Part shown: one piece after another, positions 23,701 through 26,364 of the stretch
Position numbering within the stretch: the first letter of the stretch is position 1
How the letters are laid out: each line of letters begins with the position of its first letter
Source: an uncultured Verrucomicrobiota bacterium
GTDB taxonomy: Bacteria > Verrucomicrobiota > Kiritimatiellia > RFP12 > UBA1067
Reading direction: 5' to 3'
Length of the DNA: 26,364 bases
Assembly (NCBI GenBank): GCA_946615875.1
Contig: CAMOIK010000005.1
Span: 1-26,364, forward strand
Position numbers and translations under genes: made by a program
Notes under the pieces: generated by a model
Seen by the model: the letters and a program-made list of their open reading frames with translations, nothing else
What the model was told of the DNA's origin: nothing
The model's database searches: none

Positions 23701-26364
23701 CGCAGGTATGAACACCGACTCGATCCCACTATACGCAAACGCGCCATAATCAATGTAGCGAACGCCGTCGGGAATATCGACCTCTGAAAGGCCGCTGCAA
23801 CCGTCGAATGCGTAGTTGCCAATCCTCTGCACCGTCGGCGGAAGGACGGCTTCGGCAATCGCACTGCAATTCACAAAGGCGCAATATCCGATTCCAACGA
23901 CCGGCTGGCCGTCGATGCCGTAGGGAACCGTCACCATGCCAGAAACGGTTCCGCCGTCGATGCGCGAAAGCGCGGGCGACCAGTCCCCGGTCGTGATGCT
24001 GACGCCGATCACGTTGCCGTAGTCGTCGTAGTAATCCTGCACGGACCAGTTGTACGCGCTCTCCTGCCAATGAGCGTAGGCCGTGAAGTCGGCGGACACC
24101 TCCCGGTCGGGCGAAATCCACTCGCCGCCCTCCGCATCCGTCCACCATCCCATGAAGTCGTATCCTTCGCGCACTGGAACCGGCAGATTGCCGGCCGTCG
24201 TATATGCCGTCACCTCGGAGGCGTCGAGCGTTCCGCCGTTGGCGTCGAGCGTGATGGTGGAATGCGACACTTCGTAATATGTAAACTGCGGGCTTCCGCA
24301 CTGATAGAATGCCGAATCAATATCCAGAACGCCCTCCAGCGACTCCGGCAGCTCCACTTCCGAAAGTTTGTAGCAATAGGCAAAGGCATTGTTCTCGATG
24401 AACGTCACGGAGGCCGGAATACGGACGCGCTTCAAGCCGTACATCCTATTGAACGCCGCGCTTGCAATGCCAACGACCTTGCGTCCGTTTATCTCTTCGG
24501 GAATCTCGATGGATGACAGCCACCATTTAGCTTTATCATCCGGCCATATGGTTATACCCGTAATGACGACGCCGCCCTCCGAAGTGGTGTAGGAGGAGAA
24601 CGAGTACGCGATCTCCTCCCATTGCGCGTAAAGCGTTTCTATTCCTTCGAGACCGGCGGCAAAAGAACCGGCCCCAACCCAAGCTCCGCTTCCTTCCACG
24701 TCTGTATTCCAGCCAATGAAATAATAGTCGTCGCGTGACAAGTGCGGCAGCGCGCCGACAAATCCGCCGTCCGTGGTCACCTTCTTGGAAAGCGGCGTCG
24801 AACCATCATAACCCAGATCAAGCGTAACTACCTTATGCGGCACCGCGTAATACTCGACGATACTTTCATCGCATCCCTCGAACACGTCATCGAAATCCAG
24901 CATCCCCTCGAACGTCTCCGGCAACTGCACCTTGTCAAGCTTTGTGCAATTGCGAAATGCGGCGCCTTCGAAGCCGATGAGGTCCAAACCCAACCTGACG
25001 ACGCCGGTCTTACCCTCTGGGCAGCGCACGAGATACTTGTACACGGCGTTCGTCACGACATATTCGTTGCCGTTCCCGTCCTCTTCCCAGTCCAGGTCAA
25101 ACCATCGGTTATACACCATGCCGTCTATTGAAACATATTCCTGGTCGCCCTCGGCAATGCTGACAGCGACGAGGCTGGAGCATCCGTCGATGCTGTCGGC
25201 TGAAAAGGAGCTGACCCCGGCGCACAAATCAAGTTCCACGAGGTTGTGGCAGTTATAGAAAACCTCCGAGTCTATATCAACGTCGTTCCATTTTCCCTCC
25301 ACTTCGCTGCAGATCCTTGGTTCGAACACGACGCTGGCAAGACAGTAGCAATCCTCGAAAGCATTGTGGCCGACGCCGAGCCCGCTATCCGTAATACGGT
25401 CGTCCGACTTGAAAACGACATTCGTCAGGACATGGCATTCGCAAAACGCATAGTCCCCGATATAGGATGTGTGCGCCGGGATTTCGAGCGACCGGATGCC
25501 AACATTGTAAAATGCATGATCCCCTATATCCAGCATATCGTCGAAATACACGAAATCCGCCGCGCCTTCCTCGCCTGCCGGCTCAATCGTCGGTTCTTTT
25601 GCGATGAACGCGACATTCGTCAAAGCGTAGCATTCGTAAAACGCCTCGCCATCGATACACGTGACGCTCGACGGGATGACGACGCTAGTCAAGCGATGAC
25701 AGCCGGCGAACGCAGCCGCAGAGACTGTCTTCGTGCCTTCCGGGATCACGATGTCGCCCTTGACGAATCCCGACACCTGAAGCGTCCCGTCTTCGTCAAC
25801 CGCAATCTCCATCGGACCGAGCAGCCACGGAGTGCCATGGAATGCCGAATCAACATCTACCTCGACATCATTCTGCCAGTTCTCGTTGGCCGACTCCACG
25901 GTTTCAAGGTTCTCGCAACCGTAGAACGCCCTGTCCCCGATCGACGCGAGCGTTTCAGGCAAAATGAGCGCCTGGATTTCGGAGCATCCCCCAAACACCC
26001 ACGAGCCGATAGACGCAATCGGCTCCGCCGAAAGGTCAAGCGTCGCCGGGCAAAGTCCCGTGAAACCGACGAGCGTCCCATCTTCCACCACAAGCGAGAA
26101 GGCCGACTTCTTCCAGTTGAGCGTGATGTCGCCTTCTGCGTCGTCGTAGCCGCTAACGCCTATGTAATAAGTGACTCCGGCGACGGCGCTGAAATACACC
26201 GCGCTTTCGTTGTAGTCGTTGTTCCTGGCGTCGTCGTTCGCCGCGGCCTCGTCGAATCCGTAATCGTCGCCGTTAATGTGCTTGAGGACGGAAATCTTCG
26301 TATCGAAGCGCGAACCGAAGGTGTTGAACTCGTATGCGTCCGTCTCCGGCGCCGTCCACGCCCA
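20758..26364 (-). CDS. Giant BspA-like LRR / InlB B-repeat surface protein (partial, N-terminus outside window)
   Basis: 1868 residues in the window with no start codon yet reached; the frame is open through 26364 (a GTG at 26199 is internal to a domain). From the N side: a PPC-like beta domain (about 26110-26364: WTAPETDAYEFNTFGS, DTKISVL, AGVTYYIGVSGYD); long runs of LRR_5 (Treponema/BspA) units such as IPDGVTSIGDYAFYYC; four Listeria-Bacteroides (InlB B-type) repeats at about 24835-24625, 24265-24060, 22780-22585 and 21775-21550, each ending in a YAHW- or YAQW-like motif; a jelly-roll-like domain (VSGPGTISFDWKASSE, about 21545-21185); and a C-terminal domain ending RFFKVVVELP. Probably secreted and adhesive or protein-binding. 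It looks AT-richer than the operons beside it. TAA at 20760-20758. Confidence 0.93.
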   Translation of the reverse strand, partial: WAWTAPETDAYEFNTFGSRFDTKISVLKHINGDDYGFDEAAANDDARNNDYNESAVYFSAVAGVTYYIGVSGYDDAEGDITLNWKKSAFSLVVEDGTLVGFTGLCPATLDLSAEPIASIGSWVFGGCSEIQALILPETLASIGDRAFYGCENLETVESANENWQNDVEVDVDSAFHGTPWLLGPMEIAVDEDGTLQVSGFVKGDIVIPEGTKTVSAAAFAGCHRLTSVVIPSSVTCIDGEAFYECYALTNVAFIAKEPTIEPAGEEGAADFVYFDDMLDIGDHAFYNVGIRSLEIPAHTSYIGDYAFCECHVLTNVVFKSDDRITDSGLGVGHNAFEDCYCLASVVFEPRICSEVEGKWNDVDIDSEVFYNCHNLVELDLCAGVSSFSADSIDGCSSLVAVSIAEGDQEYVSIDGMVYNRWFDLDWEEDGNGNEYVVTNAVYKYLVRCPEGKTGVVRLGLDLIGFEGAAFRNCTKLDKVQLPETFEGMLDFDDVFEGCDESIVEYYAVPHKVVTLDLGYDGSTPLSKKVTTDGGFVGALPHLSRDDYYFIGWNTDVEGSGAWVGAGSFAAGLEGIETLYAQWEEIAYSFSSYTTSEGGVVITGITIWPDDKAKWWLSSIEIPEEINGRKVVGIASAAFNRMYGLKRVRIPASVTFIENNAFAYCYKLSEVELPESLEGVLDIDSAFYQCGSPQFTYYEVSHSTITLDANGGTLDASEVTAYTTAGNLPVPVREGYDFMGWWTDAEGGEWISPDREVSADFTAYAHWQESAYNWSVQDYYDDYGNVIGVSITTGDWSPALSRIDGGTVSGMVTVPYGIDGQPVVGIGYCAFVNCSAIAEAVLPPTVQRIGNYAFDGCSGLSEVDIPDGVRYIDYGAFAYSGIESVFIPASVSSIASGYVFYGCHNLMEILVDESNEYYKSVDGVLYTKDGTTLVAWPGGRGGDAAVAEGTRTIGNYAFAYSPIISVVIPDGVERIEYDAFASCFDLTAVDIPSSVTYIGSDAFAYSGLRPDGVTIGNPNATVEPSAFRNTPYEAAQPFSMIVDAIGTVTGFTGGCPETIDIGAEAEKLGVVVTAIGNSAFYGYNHDMTPLKSVVIPDGVTSIGDYAFYYCQNLESVALPSTVQNIGNNAFYDCNALREIIVPATVESIGSYAFAYCYALEAAYVPARLESAVHDASVFDGSDKVCVFYYDGDAPQFTSVTLKMNDGTDAEETVEVFQTLSGLPVPRRQDYTFTGWWTSANDSGEAVSDDTAAVDGMILYAHWTETIYEYNYYDNGDGTVTLCRNEHYDEYGNWRVDPCVSPKPYGRFVVPSEIDGKKVTQIGSDAFYDCDGVEAVEIPDSVEYIAYRAFAYCDNLATVSGLNDTDMYVAINAFAYTPFERSRPFAFVIENGAIVGFHGAAPEVLDIGEHLGGEVVTGIGSEAISSWGGFEVGGIRSVVVPEGVVRIEYGAFAYCGMASITLPSSLVSIGNEAFYGCSSLRRIHLPENVEEVSGTAFNECYNLNLIAAPKTLMGKIASPYGRIEFYDVPGFGVTLDANGGVFADGRETHELFKREGAALGALPEPAFEGEGDMLFAGWWTSADDSGEAVDAACVPSGDNLVLYAHWMASPFTFGGDAEWTYESEGVWRSGVIGDDACSQMFMEVSGPGTISFDWKASSEMYKNTPIDYASFRVDGLERLERIGGDTGWRGVSVKVTGEGLHTLCWTYSKDTADAYYEDCAWVGNVAWTPDEPDEPTGVAVDVGDGKMVTVPRAWIADAHSALVEAAGGDIAAALRSKARNGQMTVAGCYVLGLDPEDATDGFKIVSFPMNADGTPDLAGLEFEPRREDWNVPEARAVVKGLSSLGGDDWVEVTEQNKSQFRFFKVVVELP

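Noticed and set aside
20758..26199. GTG at 26199 as the true start of the BspA-like gene
   Set aside because: The frame stays open to the window edge and the residues upstream complete a PPC-like domain, so the gene starts outside the window.

Overview
The window is dense, GC-rich bacterial chromosome. The gene families, the very large BspA-like leucine-rich-repeat protein with InlB B-type repeats and a PPC-like domain, and its RFFKV-type C-terminus suggest a member of the PVC superphylum, perhaps a gut Kiritimatiellota/Verrucomicrobiota relative. That placement is an inference from protein style; no rRNA or tRNA is present to confirm it.

Layout. (1) 1-4048, minus strand: citrate synthase, DnaG primase and a MoxR-family AAA+ ATPase cut by the left edge, probably one transcription unit read from a promoter at about 4082-4110. 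(2) 4049-4775: a 727-bp divergent intergenic region holding a tandem array of dyad-symmetric repeats with an exact 22-bp period, a hairpin followed by T4, and an extended -10 promoter. (3) 4776-13484, plus strand: GT-C-type membrane glycosyltransferase, DXS-like transketolase-family enzyme, NERD-domain membrane protein, S41 carboxy-terminal protease, diaminopimelate epimerase, a 54-aa TatA-like protein and a compact UvrC. (4) 13468-20373, minus strand: membrane nucleotide-sugar 4,6-dehydratase (CapD/PglF type), a ModF-like double ABC ATPase with only one intact composite site, a U32-family Fe-S protein, an unknown exported protein, argininosuccinate lyase and an orphan OppF/DppF-like ATPase. 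This unit converges on uvrC with a 17-bp overlap. (5) 20374-20757: a second intergenic region with a second, sequence-unrelated array of dyads, again at exactly 22-bp period. (6) 20758 to the right edge, minus strand: at least 1868 residues of a surface-type BspA/InlB repeat protein whose N-terminus lies outside the window.

Gene junctions are very tight: many are 4-bp ATGA or GTGA overlaps, implying translational coupling in long operons. Three promoters share AAAATATG-C/G-TATAAT, an extended -10. Two of them sit only 6-8 bp before the start codon, which predicts leaderless mRNAs. The plus operon combines isoprenoid precursor synthesis, a polyprenyl-sugar type glycosyltransferase, envelope proteolysis, peptidoglycan/lysine precursor synthesis and Tat export, so it is largely an envelope operon ending in a DNA-repair gene.

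The most unusual signals are the two 22-bp dyad arrays with identical geometry but different sequence, the half-dismantled double ABC ATPase, the shortened UvrC and dehydratase, and a DXS with altered active-site motifs.
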